IMG/VR virus record: IMGVR_UViG_3300006924_000281
Span: 1-20,103 of that record
From: a virus
DNA: 20,103 nt
Direction: 5' to 3' (one strand)
The position numbers and the translations under genes are program-made. The notes under the pieces were generated by a model. The model was given only the letters and a program-made list of their open reading frames with translations. It was not told the origin of the DNA and did no database searches. Below, in pieces: positions 12,619 to 19,677 of this stretch (positions within the stretch are counted from its first letter, which is position 1; every line of letters begins with the position of its first letter).

Positions 12619-13095
12619 CTACCACCTACCTTGCTTACTTCCCCAAAGATAAAACAACCCAAACAATAAAGCGGCCCCTATACCAAATATAACAAACCCT
12701 ATTGCAAAATTTATCAAAGCATCTACCTGCTCTTGTTTTCTATATAACTCATCTTTTCTCTGTTTACGCATCCTTGCCTCAATAGCTAAAACTTCTTTCC
12801 AAGCACTCGGCCCATAGTTCCAAGAGATGTGATCTTTTATCTCTTCTCTCATCTGTTCCATTTTTTTCTTGTTCGCAAAGATCTCTAAAGCAGTCTCTTC
12901 GTCAGACCCCCTAAACGTCTTCTTCCAAAACGGAGGATTCTTCTCCCGCTCTTCTATGTTTGTGAAATCACTGAACGCCTTGCCCCAATTGGCAAGCTGT
13001 CCCGTCATGTCTTGTAAATCTTTGCCTGCACCAATAGCCGCCTTTAATCCCTTAAAAGCGCCCGTTGCCATAGCCACACAAGTTATGGGGTCCAT
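12619..13095 (-). CDS. Membrane-anchored phage protein, possibly internal virion protein
   Basis: 158 residues. The start MDPITCVAMATGAFKGLKAA is Gly/Ala-rich and mildly hydrophobic. The central part (NPPFWKKTFRGSDEETALEI, NKKKMEQMREEIKDHISW and NYGPSAWKEVLAIEARM) is helical and charged. A clear membrane segment, FAIGFVIFGIGAALLFGLFY, stands near the C-terminus. I recognise the YGPSAW and NPPFWKK blocks from marine phages with a P22-like portal, where the gene follows the portal. A role in DNA ejection or lysis is possible; neither is shown. The start follows the previous stop by three bases. Confidence 0.8.
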   Translation of the reverse strand: MDPITCVAMATGAFKGLKAAIGAGKDLQDMTGQLANWGKAFSDFTNIEEREKNPPFWKKTFRGSDEETALEIFANKKKMEQMREEIKDHISWNYGPSAWKEVLAIEARMRKQRKDELYRKQEQVDALINFAIGFVIFGIGAALLFGLFYLWGSKQGRW

Positions 13096-13098
13096 AAC

Positions 13099-13257
13099 TT
13101 AGCCCATGTGAGTGGTGCCCTTGATTGCCGCGCCTGTACCACGAGTCTTCACTTTCTTCATGGTGTCACTCGCCATTGGCGGTGTTTTAGGCTTACCGAC
13201 TGTCTCAGGCTTGGGAGCTTTTGTAGGCGTATTTACTACAATTTTTACCTTGGACAT
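13099..13257 (-). CDS. 52-aa basic protein following the portal
   Basis: This short gene has AGAGGAAAG five bases before its ATG, inside the end of the portal gene. The product starts MSKVKIVVNTPTKAPKP and ends with KKVKTRGTGAAIKGTTHMG. The ending VKTRGTGAAIKG is a motif I recognise from small phage proteins of unknown function. The middle is Pro- and Lys-rich and likely disordered. It could be a small virion or DNA-associated protein; only its place next to the portal suggests this. Confidence 0.75.
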   Translation of the reverse strand: MSKVKIVVNTPTKAPKPETVGKPKTPPMASDTMKKVKTRGTGAAIKGTTHMG

Positions 13258-13258
13258 T

Positions 13259-15673
13259 TTACTTTCCTCTTTGTTTTAATAGTTCTCGCTGCATTGCACT
13301 ATCAATTCGAGCCGCGGTCTGCTGTTCTTGACTTGCCAACCTCTTCTCAAACTGCTCTCCACGCATCTGCTGATTCTGCGCGTCAAGCTGCAATTTCTGT
13401 TGGTCCAGTTGAGCATCCGTTTGCTCTGACTGTGCCCGTATCTGTAACTCTTGCTCTTTTAACTTTACTAACGGATCCGGCTGATTTGCACCAGACACTT
13501 GCGCCGATAGCTGCTTCGCCTGCTGCATACCCTCTGCCACAAACTGTGCAACCAAAGCCTCAAATTGTAACTCCTGCTGATCCGCATCCATAGGACCCAT
13601 TTGTGACATTTGTGCCATAGCCTGTTCCTGTGCCGCTATCTTCACATGCTCCATAACGTGCTTCTGCATACCCAAAGCAACTGGCGGCATCTGAGCAACC
13701 ATAGGACTCGCGCCAAAAACCAAATGAGACATAATATGCGCCTGATGATTCTGACCCTGAAACGCAAACAACTTCATGTTGTCCAATGCGTTGATGTTCT
13801 CTTGTGCAGGGTCCGTGGGCAACGGCTCCTCGTCCGGCATCGATTTCAATATCCTGTCGGTATCTGTAACACCCAACGCCTCATACATATCCCTGAACAC
13901 TTCGTGCATGTTATGCATCTCAGGCGCTTGAGCCGCTAACTGTAACTTAGTCTGAGCTAACGCAATCCGCTGCGCCTGACTAAATACATTCGGATTAGAA
14001 ACAGGTATAATATCCACACGGTCATCAAAATCGCTCGCCATAACCGCCTGATCACTGCCCGCGATACTATACGGATACTCCTGCGGTAAACTCTCCGACA
14101 TAACCCGCGCAAGGATCTTAAACTCCTGCCGCATCGCATAATGCATCCGCTTATGTACAGCACTCATTACCCGCGAACCCTGCTCCAACATAGCTATCGT
14201 TGTACCAACAGCAGCTTGCTGATTACCGTCGCCAACCTTCATGTCAGTAATAGTCGCGAACCGCTGACCCGCCTGAACCACAAAACCCAACAAGTTAAAC
14301 AGGGTCTGGTCAGGACCCTTAAACGGCAACGGCATGAGACTATCCCGAATAGCCCCACCCGGAGCGTCCACGTCACGGAACTCTCCAGGCTGAAGAGGAT
14401 CGTCATCGTCTCTGATACGTAGTCCGCGGGCCTTGAAACCCGCAGGGAGGTTGGACAACGTACCCGCGTCGATCAACTGCCTCAGTGCCGCCGTGGCAGA
14501 CCTAGAGAGTCCGCCAATAGTGTGAATCAAACCCAATCCGTAAAAACCAAACCCCGGCAAAAACTTGTAATGCACAAAGTAATTGATCTTCTTACGCATC
14601 TCGTCTTCTTCACGATAATTCCGCCGAATAGACAATATTTGCCCGTTATCCTGCGAAATCGTCACCACATAAGGCAATTTAATGCCCGTTGGTTCGCCAT
14701 CTTCCCCCGTATCCTCGTAACCCTCTAGGTCCAAATCAACGTGGCATTCCAACAAAGTACAGTCATAATCTATCTGTGACGGCTCAAAACCTCCGATTCT
14801 GTTCACTTCCTCCGTCACATTGTCCATCTCCTGCTGCGCAGGAATCACAGGTATGTCTAAATAAAATCCCCCGACCTGCATCTTGCGCAAATCGTTCAAA
14901 TCCATCTTCACAACCTGTGTTACATTCGGACATGTCTCCAAATCTGAAGTCTCGTAAGGAACCACAAGATGCTCCGCAGGAACAAACTTAGATACAATCC
15001 GACCCAGATTCTCATCGTAATACACCTTCTTAAACGTACTGCCCGCTAACGGTAAATAAAACAGCATCTGATCCATGTCAGGCGTGTAATCCTCCATGAC
15101 ATTAGTCAGATAGTAATTCATAAACTGCTTAACACGCTCCGCCTGATCAATCTTCTTGCGGTCTTCCTGACCCATAACAACAGTTCTGACAGGACCCGAA
15201 GGGGGCAATAACTCATTAAACGCCTGCGCCTGAAACTGCGTCGCCGCCTCCGCCAATAACGGATGAGTCACACCAGAGGCTCCACGAAACGGTTGCGTCC
15301 TGTCCTCGTAACTAAAACCAAGAAGCTCCAACCCATTGGAATAAGTATCTTCCCAATCCTGCCTAGACGCCTTGTTCCCCTCAAACTCACTAACCAAATC
15401 ACCAGAGATCCTAGCCAACTCACTATCCGATAATGATTCCGCTAAGTTGTCGTCAAACCCCATGTCCCCCATAATCTCAGAGCCAGGGTCAAAATCAACA
15501 ACAACGTCTCCACCCTCCTCCTCAATTATCTCTATCTCATCTCCAAGTTCCGTGAGCAACGGTTCCTGCCCAGAGTCTGGTATCTCAAGCTCAACCTCCG
15601 CTCTCAAGTCGTCCTCATCCATCTGAGAAGGGACCCCAGAATCCATTAATCCCGCAATTGGTTCTCTAGCCAT
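13259..15673 (-). CDS. Portal protein (P22 gp1-like)
   Basis: 804 residues, the size of large podovirus portals. An acidic N-terminus (about 80 residues) precedes the wing and stem region: WEDTYSNGLELLGFSYEDRT, QPFRGASGVTHPLLAEAATQ, FQAQAFNELLPPSGPVRT. INYFVHYKFLPGFGFYGLGL, LSRSATAALRQLIDAGTLSN and GDGNQQAAVGTTIAMLEQGS are conserved portal motifs as I remember them. The last 140 residues are a Gln-rich coiled coil, comparable with the barrel helices of the P22 portal. Twelve copies should form the DNA gate at the head vertex, working with the terminase encoded just before it and the adaptors at 3355-4023 and 1570-2220. GGAG lies six bases before the ATG. Confidence 0.93.
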   Translation of the reverse strand: MAREPIAGLMDSGVPSQMDEDDLRAEVELEIPDSGQEPLLTELGDEIEIIEEEGGDVVVDFDPGSEIMGDMGFDDNLAESLSDSELARISGDLVSEFEGNKASRQDWEDTYSNGLELLGFSYEDRTQPFRGASGVTHPLLAEAATQFQAQAFNELLPPSGPVRTVVMGQEDRKKIDQAERVKQFMNYYLTNVMEDYTPDMDQMLFYLPLAGSTFKKVYYDENLGRIVSKFVPAEHLVVPYETSDLETCPNVTQVVKMDLNDLRKMQVGGFYLDIPVIPAQQEMDNVTEEVNRIGGFEPSQIDYDCTLLECHVDLDLEGYEDTGEDGEPTGIKLPYVVTISQDNGQILSIRRNYREEDEMRKKINYFVHYKFLPGFGFYGLGLIHTIGGLSRSATAALRQLIDAGTLSNLPAGFKARGLRIRDDDDPLQPGEFRDVDAPGGAIRDSLMPLPFKGPDQTLFNLLGFVVQAGQRFATITDMKVGDGNQQAAVGTTIAMLEQGSRVMSAVHKRMHYAMRQEFKILARVMSESLPQEYPYSIAGSDQAVMASDFDDRVDIIPVSNPNVFSQAQRIALAQTKLQLAAQAPEMHNMHEVFRDMYEALGVTDTDRILKSMPDEEPLPTDPAQENINALDNMKLFAFQGQNHQAHIMSHLVFGASPMVAQMPPVALGMQKHVMEHVKIAAQEQAMAQMSQMGPMDADQQELQFEALVAQFVAEGMQQAKQLSAQVSGANQPDPLVKLKEQELQIRAQSEQTDAQLDQQKLQLDAQNQQMRGEQFEKRLASQEQQTAARIDSAMQRELLKQRGK

Positions 15674-15685
15674 GAATTACTCCAA

Positions 15686-17146
15686 TCAATAATATGCCCT
15701 CACCCTAACAGATTCTTCACCGTCTTGCCAATCATCTGTTGGTAATTGTACAAAATTACCCTGACGATACCTCATTAACGCCTGTGTCATGCTATCTACA
15801 AGGTCGTCATACTCCCCATTCGGAAACGCCGCAACCTCCTCAATCATCTCGTCAGCAAACGTCGTGTCAGGTGCCCAAACCATCCCCGCCTCAAATAATG
15901 GACTCACACTGTGTACCCTCGTTACCTTATCATTACCACGACTCGGTGTAAAATTCACTACAGGAATCCCCATATTCCGTAATTCATGCGTCAATGGCAT
16001 CCCGCTCGCCTTCGCCTCCACAATGACAGTGTCGGGGTCCCAAAACTCATACTCCTCCAACGCAATCCCCTTCAACTCAGGAAAATCCCACCGACCCTTC
16101 TTACTGTCCAACAATATTAAATTAGGTCCGCTTCCACCCTCATTAGGATAAAATACTCCCCACGTCGTAATCGCACTGTAATCCGCAGTCTCCCGCTTGC
16201 TAAACGCCGTATCGTAACTCTGTATCACATACTCTAACTGCGGAACCTCCTTCTTCTCCCACTTGTTCCACCACTCCCGCTTGATAATCGCATTCTCTTC
16301 TCCAGTAGGCCGCTGCTGATACTGCGCATTCCACTTGCTCGGAGGTATAGATGCGCGGACCGCGGTCAAATCCTCAAGACCCCAAAACTCAGGCCAACAC
16401 GGCGTCCCATCCTCAAATATAGCAGGTAACTCCACAACCTCCCACTGATCCGCTAAATCATCCTTCGCCATCGCCCGCAACAACTGACCCGTCATGTCCT
16501 TCTCCGACCAACGAGTCTGTACCAAAACAATGCTGCCCCCAGGCTGTAACCTCTGTCGGGGACCCCCAGTATACCAATCCCACGCATCCTCAAATCCACT
16601 GCTCGACATCGCAGTCTGCTCCGAATGCGGATCGTCAATAATAACTAAATCACCACCACGGCCCGCTAAGTTCGATCCAACACCAACAGCATAGTACATC
16701 CCGCCACGGCTCGTGTCCCACCGACCAGAAGCCTTGCTGTCCGCCGCTAACTTAACCTCCGGGAACACAGTCTTGAAACCATCACTGTCAATCAAGTTCT
16801 TCGTCTTACGACCAAAGTTTACAGCAAGCTCCGTCGTGTGCGTCGCCTGGATTATCTTCATCCCAGGATTCTTGCCCATCATCCACGCAGGAAACAAAAA
16901 AGATGCGAACTCACTCTTCGTGTGCCGCGGGGCCATATTGATGATCAATCTCTTGAGTTCACCCCTCGCAACACGCTCTAGTTTTTCAGCTATAATTCGA
17001 TGATGCCTTCCTGATATAAAATCAGGCCACATTGCGCCAACAAAATCTAAAAAATTTTCACGGCAGGATTCCTGCCTCTCAAGCTGCGCGAGCCTTAATT
17101 GAAGCTTCAAAAGCCTGTCTTCTACTGAATTTGCCTGAACACTCAT
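15686..17146 (-). CDS. terL: Terminase large subunit
   Basis: 486 residues from the chosen ATG. The ATPase half has a Walker A-like loop APRHTKSE (72-79), Walker B LVIIDD (167-172) and a coupling QTRW (210-213). The nuclease half has YDTAF (Asp312), VIVEAKASG (Glu377) and DDLVDSM (Asp448, Asp451), the three-acid site of the RNase H-like fold. It cuts concatemers and drives DNA through the portal encoded next. The frame is open 13 codons further (17185), but that ATG touches a promoter-like -10, and the ATG at 17146 has AGGG nine bases upstream, so I prefer 17146. No small subunit is seen upstream, where it usually lies. Confidence 0.95.
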   Translation of the reverse strand: MSVQANSVEDRLLKLQLRLAQLERQESCRENFLDFVGAMWPDFISGRHHRIIAEKLERVARGELKRLIINMAPRHTKSEFASFLFPAWMMGKNPGMKIIQATHTTELAVNFGRKTKNLIDSDGFKTVFPEVKLAADSKASGRWDTSRGGMYYAVGVGSNLAGRGGDLVIIDDPHSEQTAMSSSGFEDAWDWYTGGPRQRLQPGGSIVLVQTRWSEKDMTGQLLRAMAKDDLADQWEVVELPAIFEDGTPCWPEFWGLEDLTAVRASIPPSKWNAQYQQRPTGEENAIIKREWWNKWEKKEVPQLEYVIQSYDTAFSKRETADYSAITTWGVFYPNEGGSGPNLILLDSKKGRWDFPELKGIALEEYEFWDPDTVIVEAKASGMPLTHELRNMGIPVVNFTPSRGNDKVTRVHSVSPLFEAGMVWAPDTTFADEMIEEVAAFPNGEYDDLVDSMTQALMRYRQGNFVQLPTDDWQDGEESVRVRAYY

Positions 17147-17175
17147 GCCGGGGGACCCTAAACGATTATATGCGA

Positions 17176-17204
17176 TATATATCATATAGTTATATCTCGT
17201 TCAA
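17176..17204 (-). promoter_or_regulatory. Promoter-like site ahead of the terminase gene
   Basis: On the minus strand TTGAAC (17199-17204), a 17-base spacer and TATATA (17176-17181) stand about 30 bases ahead of the terminase ATG. A further TATAAT (17165-17170) and a TTGCAA (17207-17212) lie in the same AT-rich patch, so the exact boxes are uncertain. The site follows the GC-rich gap and would start the late transcript. Confidence 0.4.
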
Positions 17205-17504
17205 TTTTGCAAATGATTATTTGAGAGAAACATGGCCCATGCTCTCGTGCCACAGCGCCACGGGCCGCGAAAATTTGCGCATAAATCGCTGTTTTTGCTG
17301 CATAAAACTTGACCCGATATCGGGAGGCTCATGGGAAAAAATAATGGACATCGATGCAGTAAACGCGGCTCGCGGACCGCAAAAAAACCCAGCAGTCAAA
17401 TTGCCCGGGCATTTCGAACCTTCGACCTTGCGGCACGGTTCGCGGCTCGCGGTACGTTTGGGAGGCACGACGGACGGCGGTCCGAAGTAAGTATTAAATA
17501 CAAA
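17205..17504. other. GC-rich, palindrome-rich intergenic region, no convincing gene
   Basis: This stretch is visibly richer in G and C than its neighbours and separates the right-hand gene block from the terminase gene. It holds a 12-bp perfect palindrome CCCGATATCGGG (17313-17324), a 10-bp one TGCCCGGGCA (17402-17411), a hairpin CGGAC-GGCG-GTCCG (17471-17484) and a direct repeat CGCGGCTCGCGG (17364-17375 and 17441-17452). Short open frames exist on both strands, but the 83-codon minus one starts with GTG without a ribosome site and resembles nothing. A packaging start (pac or cos), an origin or a structured RNA are possible; its place next to terL favours packaging. This is inference. Confidence 0.5.
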
Positions 17505-17529
17505 TAAAAAGCCCGCTCGAAGGCGGGCT
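17500..17529 (-). terminator. Rho-independent terminator of the right-hand gene block
   Basis: Positions 17510-17516 and 17523-17529 form a 7-bp stem (AGCCCGC/GCGGGCT) with a six-base loop. On the minus strand it is followed by TTTTTATTTG. It lies just after the gene at 17557-17781 and should end the transcript before the GC-rich gap. Confidence 0.88.
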
Positions 17530-17556
17530 AATCAGTTTTAAAGGTAGGTAAAAGGT

Positions 17557-17781
17557 TTAAGGCTTGTAGTCTTCGAAGGTGTTCAAACAGCGACTATGGC
17601 GGGCATATTCGGCTAACACTTCCATAAGCCCGCTGTATTCGTTCCACATAAGAGATAGATTAGATCTATCCATTGCACCAACAGAACTATGCAACTGGTC
17701 GATAGCTCGCACCAAACTAGCCGAACGGGTCGAGGCCATGCCTTTAGCCTCGAGCGTTTCTTTAAAGGTTTTATTCGTCAT
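17557..17781 (-). CDS. Small protein, function unknown
   Basis: 74 residues, helical: TNKTFKETLEAKGMASTRSA, SLVRAIDQLHSSVGAMDRS and LMWNEYSGLMEVLAEYARHS. No motif or membrane segment is recognised. It overlaps the previous gene by 11 bases, with GGAG ten bases ahead of its ATG, so it is likely co-translated. It is the last gene before a strong terminator. I checked it as a small terminase subunit because it is the nearest gene upstream of terL, but it lacks a DNA-binding helix-turn-helix I can see. Confidence 0.7.
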   Translation of the reverse strand: MTNKTFKETLEAKGMASTRSASLVRAIDQLHSSVGAMDRSNLSLMWNEYSGLMEVLAEYARHSRCLNTFEDYKP

Positions 17782-17998
17782 CTGTTACAAACTCCGCCAT
17801 GTTACAATCAAGAGAATGCATAACACCTAACCAATCTTGAATACCCTCCGATAGATCAGAATGAAATTCATCGTGTAATTCGTTGATAACGATATCATCA
17901 CCTATGTTTTCTAACTTAGCTCGCACATCATCCAGAACGTGATACGCTTTCAAAAGTTGTTTGCTGATATCTTGTTGCGCTTCATTTAAATTTTCCAT
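17771..17998 (-). CDS. Small acidic protein, function unknown
   Basis: 75 residues with a strong excess of Asp and Glu: ENLNEAQQDISKQLLKAYHV, LDDVRAKLENIGDDIVINEL and LSEGIQDWLGVMHSLDCNM. It is probably helical and cytoplasmic. GAGG lies seven bases before the ATG, inside the shared leader TTTTTATGAGG that also precedes the genes at 18802 and 19603. Small acidic proteins of this kind in phages can be DNA mimics or host-takeover factors, but nothing specific supports this here. Confidence 0.7.
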   Translation of the reverse strand: MENLNEAQQDISKQLLKAYHVLDDVRAKLENIGDDIVINELHDEFHSDLSEGIQDWLGVMHSLDCNMAEFVTDDE

Positions 17999-18011
17999 AA
18001 TTTAACCTCAT

Positions 18012-18039
18012 AAAAAAACGGGCGGAATTGCCCGCCCGT
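18012..18039 (-). terminator. Rho-independent terminator inside the early block
   Basis: An 8-bp GC-rich stem (18018-18025 with 18032-18039, ACGGGCGG/CCGCCCGT) with a six-base loop is followed on the minus strand by seven T. It stands between the repeat module at 18042-18071 and the ribosome site of the gene at 17771-17998. A transcript started at the repeat's -10 would begin inside the first stem arm and so escape it. Confidence 0.85.
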
Positions 18040-18041
18040 CT

Positions 18042-18071
18042 CTTATCCGATATTATCGCATACTTTGCAAG
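18042..18071 (-). promoter_or_regulatory. Repeat module copy A, promoter-like
   Basis: Positions 18043-18071 are identical over 29 bases to 18845-18873. On the minus strand the module reads TTGCAA, 17 bases, GATAAG, with an inner TGCGATAAT that is also an extended -10. The spacer holds an 11-base inverted repeat, CGATAATATCG, which could be an operator. It follows the stop of the gene at 18078-18332 and precedes a hairpin and the gene at 17998. Confidence 0.5.
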
Positions 18072-18077
18072 TTTATT

Positions 18078-18332
18078 TTATTCTATCCAATCATCGGCGT
18101 GTTCTGATAGCTCTTGATTAACAAAAGCTTTTAATGCGGCGTCATCATCATAAACAGCATTTGTACACTTCGAAGGCGAAGAAAAGATATTGAACGCGCC
18201 ACAACCGTACTTTGCAAATAGCGCCGTCGCTTCCTTAAACGTTCTTTTCTTTTCCGTGTTTGGGTCGCGTAAATCATGCAATTCGTAAATGTCCGTCGGT
18301 TCGCCACAATGCGAGCAATAAATATCTGGCAT
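18078..18332 (-). CDS. Small zinc-ribbon-like protein
   Basis: 84 residues. The start PDIYCSHCGEPTDIYELHD has a CxxCGEP knuckle (Cys6, Cys9), and a second pair lies at Cys44 (KYGCGAF) and Cys56 (SKCTNA), together a plausible four-Cys zinc site. The C-terminus is acidic (VNQELSEHADDWIE). I recall short proteins of this type near the cysteine-cluster protein below on phages and plasmids, without a function. Its ATG shares a base with the stop of the gene before it (TAATG). It could bind nucleic acid or a partner protein; this is not shown. Confidence 0.8.
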   Translation of the reverse strand: MPDIYCSHCGEPTDIYELHDLRDPNTEKKRTFKEATALFAKYGCGAFNIFSSPSKCTNAVYDDDAALKAFVNQELSEHADDWIE

Positions 18333-18802
18333 TAATCGAACCTCCCAAATTTAACGTCGTTAGGCTTGCCAATAATACGCAAGGCAACAAGCCCATATTC
18401 ATAAATAAGAACTTCTAAAAACTTAAAAGAAAATTTTCCAAGCGGGTTTAAATCTGGCTCGCCGTCCGTGCCAAAAATGATGCCAAAATCGGAGGGCTTA
18501 TTTGTCATAACTGAATTACCAAAAGCGGGATATCCATACACTTCGTCCATTCTATCGGCTACCTTAGATAAAACAGAATTTTGCAAATAGTCTTTTTTTA
18601 AATCAGTAGGATTATCAAGTTTTTCTACTTCCTCAATTTCGATTTCATTATCTAAAACAGCTTTACAAAAGAAATCTGGAATAACACCGCACCATTCATT
18701 CAATTGATCGGGCCGATAATTTCCATAGTCTTTATCTTTAAGCGGGTTCAAAACCTTATTTAAAATAAAGTCGCTAGTTCTAACAGTAAATAAAGTGTTC
18801 AT
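18332..18802 (-). CDS. Phage protein, function unknown
   Basis: 156 residues. It contains NTLFTVRTSDFILNKVLNPL, WCGVIPDFFCKAVLDNEIEI, VADRMDEVYGYPAFG and KPSDFGIIFGTDGEPDLNP, with a mixed alpha/beta look and no membrane segment or catalytic motif I can name. I chose the ATG at 18802 because the longer frame's first codons (ATGAGG at 18814) are the ribosome-binding sequence itself, six bases ahead of this ATG. It lies after repeat module copy B and couples to the zinc-ribbon gene by a TAATG overlap. Confidence 0.78.
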   Translation of the reverse strand: MNTLFTVRTSDFILNKVLNPLKDKDYGNYRPDQLNEWCGVIPDFFCKAVLDNEIEIEEVEKLDNPTDLKKDYLQNSVLSKVADRMDEVYGYPAFGNSVMTNKPSDFGIIFGTDGEPDLNPLGKFSFKFLEVLIYEYGLVALRIIGKPNDVKFGRFD

Positions 18803-18843
18803 TTCATACCTCATAAAAACGTACCAAAATTAGTACAATTAAA

Positions 18844-18873
18844 GTTATCCGATATTATCGCATACTTTGCAAG
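18844..18873 (-). promoter_or_regulatory. Repeat module copy B, promoter-like
   Basis: The second exact 29-base copy (18845-18873). On the minus strand it gives TTGCAA, 17 bases, GATAAC, about 40 bases ahead of the ATG at 18802. Between it and the gene lies a weak hairpin with GTAC arms (18821-18836), then GTTTTTATGAGG. It sits right after the stop of the 240-aa gene. Confidence 0.5.
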
Positions 18874-18880
18874 CTTTTAT

Positions 18881-19603
18881 TTAATGCTCAACAATTGCGA
18901 TTGATTTTGCAAGGCTCGAACCTTTGCAAAGTTTACACGCCGTGCATTGTACACGCCGTTCCATTTCTTTTGACGCGGGGCATAAAACCTCATTTTTTTT
19001 GTCTATGTCCAAAACGTTTTTTATAACGCGAAATGTACGACGCTTGTTTTTCCAATGGTTTTTTGCTTCCGAATAACTATCGGCGCTTTGCATCGCTATA
19101 TCTGGCCTCCAAGGTTTTTGATGAGTATACGCCGTCCAAGTATCGCATCCAGATAAAAGACTATCCCATATTTCGGACGGAACGGCGGCGGGATCGCCAT
19201 ATGTTCCAATCCGAATAAAACGACCATAACCCATTTCGACGGCATCACCAATTTGATAAACTCCGCGTTTGTAAGCTTTCCATACAATCAAAACACCTTG
19301 CCCTAAGTTAACATAGCATATACGATTTTTCGCTTGTTTTCTATCTGGGTCGTTTGTTACTTCGCCGCGCATTGGGCAATTGCCACAAATAGAATAATCT
19401 TCGCCAGTTTTACTTGCTTCTAATGGGTTTTTGTCGCCGTCGCACAAAATATAAGTTTGCACGACGTGACCAGTTTTAGTGTTGCGATCCGAATAAATGG
19501 CAATAACTACAATAGGCTTTTGATCTATCAAGCTTGGGCCTTTGTAAATAATCGCCGACTTAATTTGTGTTTTAAAAACATTCTCATTTATAACATCAAG
19601 CAT
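18881..19603 (-). CDS. Cysteine-cluster phage protein, function unknown
   Basis: 240 residues. The conserved pieces are IVVIAIYSDRNTKTGHVVQT, YSICGNCPMRG (Cys73, Cys76), RICYVNLGQG (Cys96), GRFIRIGTYGDPAAVPSEIW, TFRVIKNV and, at the C-terminus, VLCPASKEMERRVQCTACKL with Cys208, Cys220, Cys223 and Cys226. This arrangement recurs on marine phages and some plasmids in my memory and has no assigned role. The Cys groups at both ends could hold an iron-sulphur cluster or zinc, bringing the ends together. GAGGG lies six bases before the ATG, behind the third repeat module. It is the largest gene of the right-hand block, which suggests a main early or middle function, perhaps in nucleic-acid handling; this is inference. 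Confidence 0.85.
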   Translation of the reverse strand: MLDVINENVFKTQIKSAIIYKGPSLIDQKPIVVIAIYSDRNTKTGHVVQTYILCDGDKNPLEASKTGEDYSICGNCPMRGEVTNDPDRKQAKNRICYVNLGQGVLIVWKAYKRGVYQIGDAVEMGYGRFIRIGTYGDPAAVPSEIWDSLLSGCDTWTAYTHQKPWRPDIAMQSADSYSEAKNHWKNKRRTFRVIKNVLDIDKKNEVLCPASKEMERRVQCTACKLCKGSSLAKSIAIVEH

Positions 19604-19615
19604 TTTTTACCCTCA

Positions 19616-19647
19616 TAAAAAAAACGGGATCAGTTCCCCAATCCCGT
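19616..19647 (-). terminator. Rho-independent terminator after the 32-aa gene
   Basis: A 7-bp stem (19624-19630 with 19641-19647, ACGGGAT/ATCCCGT) with a ten-base loop is followed on the minus strand by a run of eight T, then ATGAGGG, the ribosome site of the next gene. It has the same relation to the repeat module as at 18012-18039. Confidence 0.85.
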
Positions 19648-19675
19648 ATAATCTTATATTATCTTATAATGCAAG
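19645..19675 (-). promoter_or_regulatory. Repeat module copy C (diverged), promoter-like
   Basis: This gap shares the GCAAG end, the central ATATTATC and the following T-rich bases with copies A and B but differs elsewhere. On the minus strand it reads TTGCAT, 18 bases, TATACG (or 17 bases, TTATAC), overlapping the first arm of the terminator. It lies just beyond the 32-aa gene's stop and ahead of the 240-aa gene. Confidence 0.4.
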
Positions 19676-19677
19676 TT

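Noticed and set aside
13108-13593. 161-codon plus-strand frame opposite the end of the portal gene
   Set aside because: It mirrors the Gln-rich coiled coil of the portal, has no ribosome site, and its minus-strand counterpart is clearly coding.
17183-17185. Upstream ATG as start of terL (13 residues longer)
   Set aside because: No ribosome site precedes it and it touches the promoter-like -10; the ATG at 17146 fits the family's N-terminus better.
17400-17460. Possible tRNA remnant (GGTTCGAA-like TpsiC motif on the minus strand)
   Set aside because: The bases around the motif do not pair as a T-stem and no anticodon or acceptor arm can be drawn.
17217-17468. 83-codon open frame on the minus strand upstream of terL, in the position of a small terminase subunit
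   Set aside because: It starts with GTG without a ribosome site, has scattered Cys/Pro/Arg and no helix-turn-helix, and lies in the palindrome-rich GC island where stop codons are rare by composition.
17331-17507. Plus-strand frame starting ATGGGAAAAAATAATGG behind a GGGAGG, and an overlapping second frame ending near 17490
   Set aside because: The ribosome site is too close (three bases), no plus-strand gene is otherwise present, and the products are basic, low-information sequences I cannot relate to anything.
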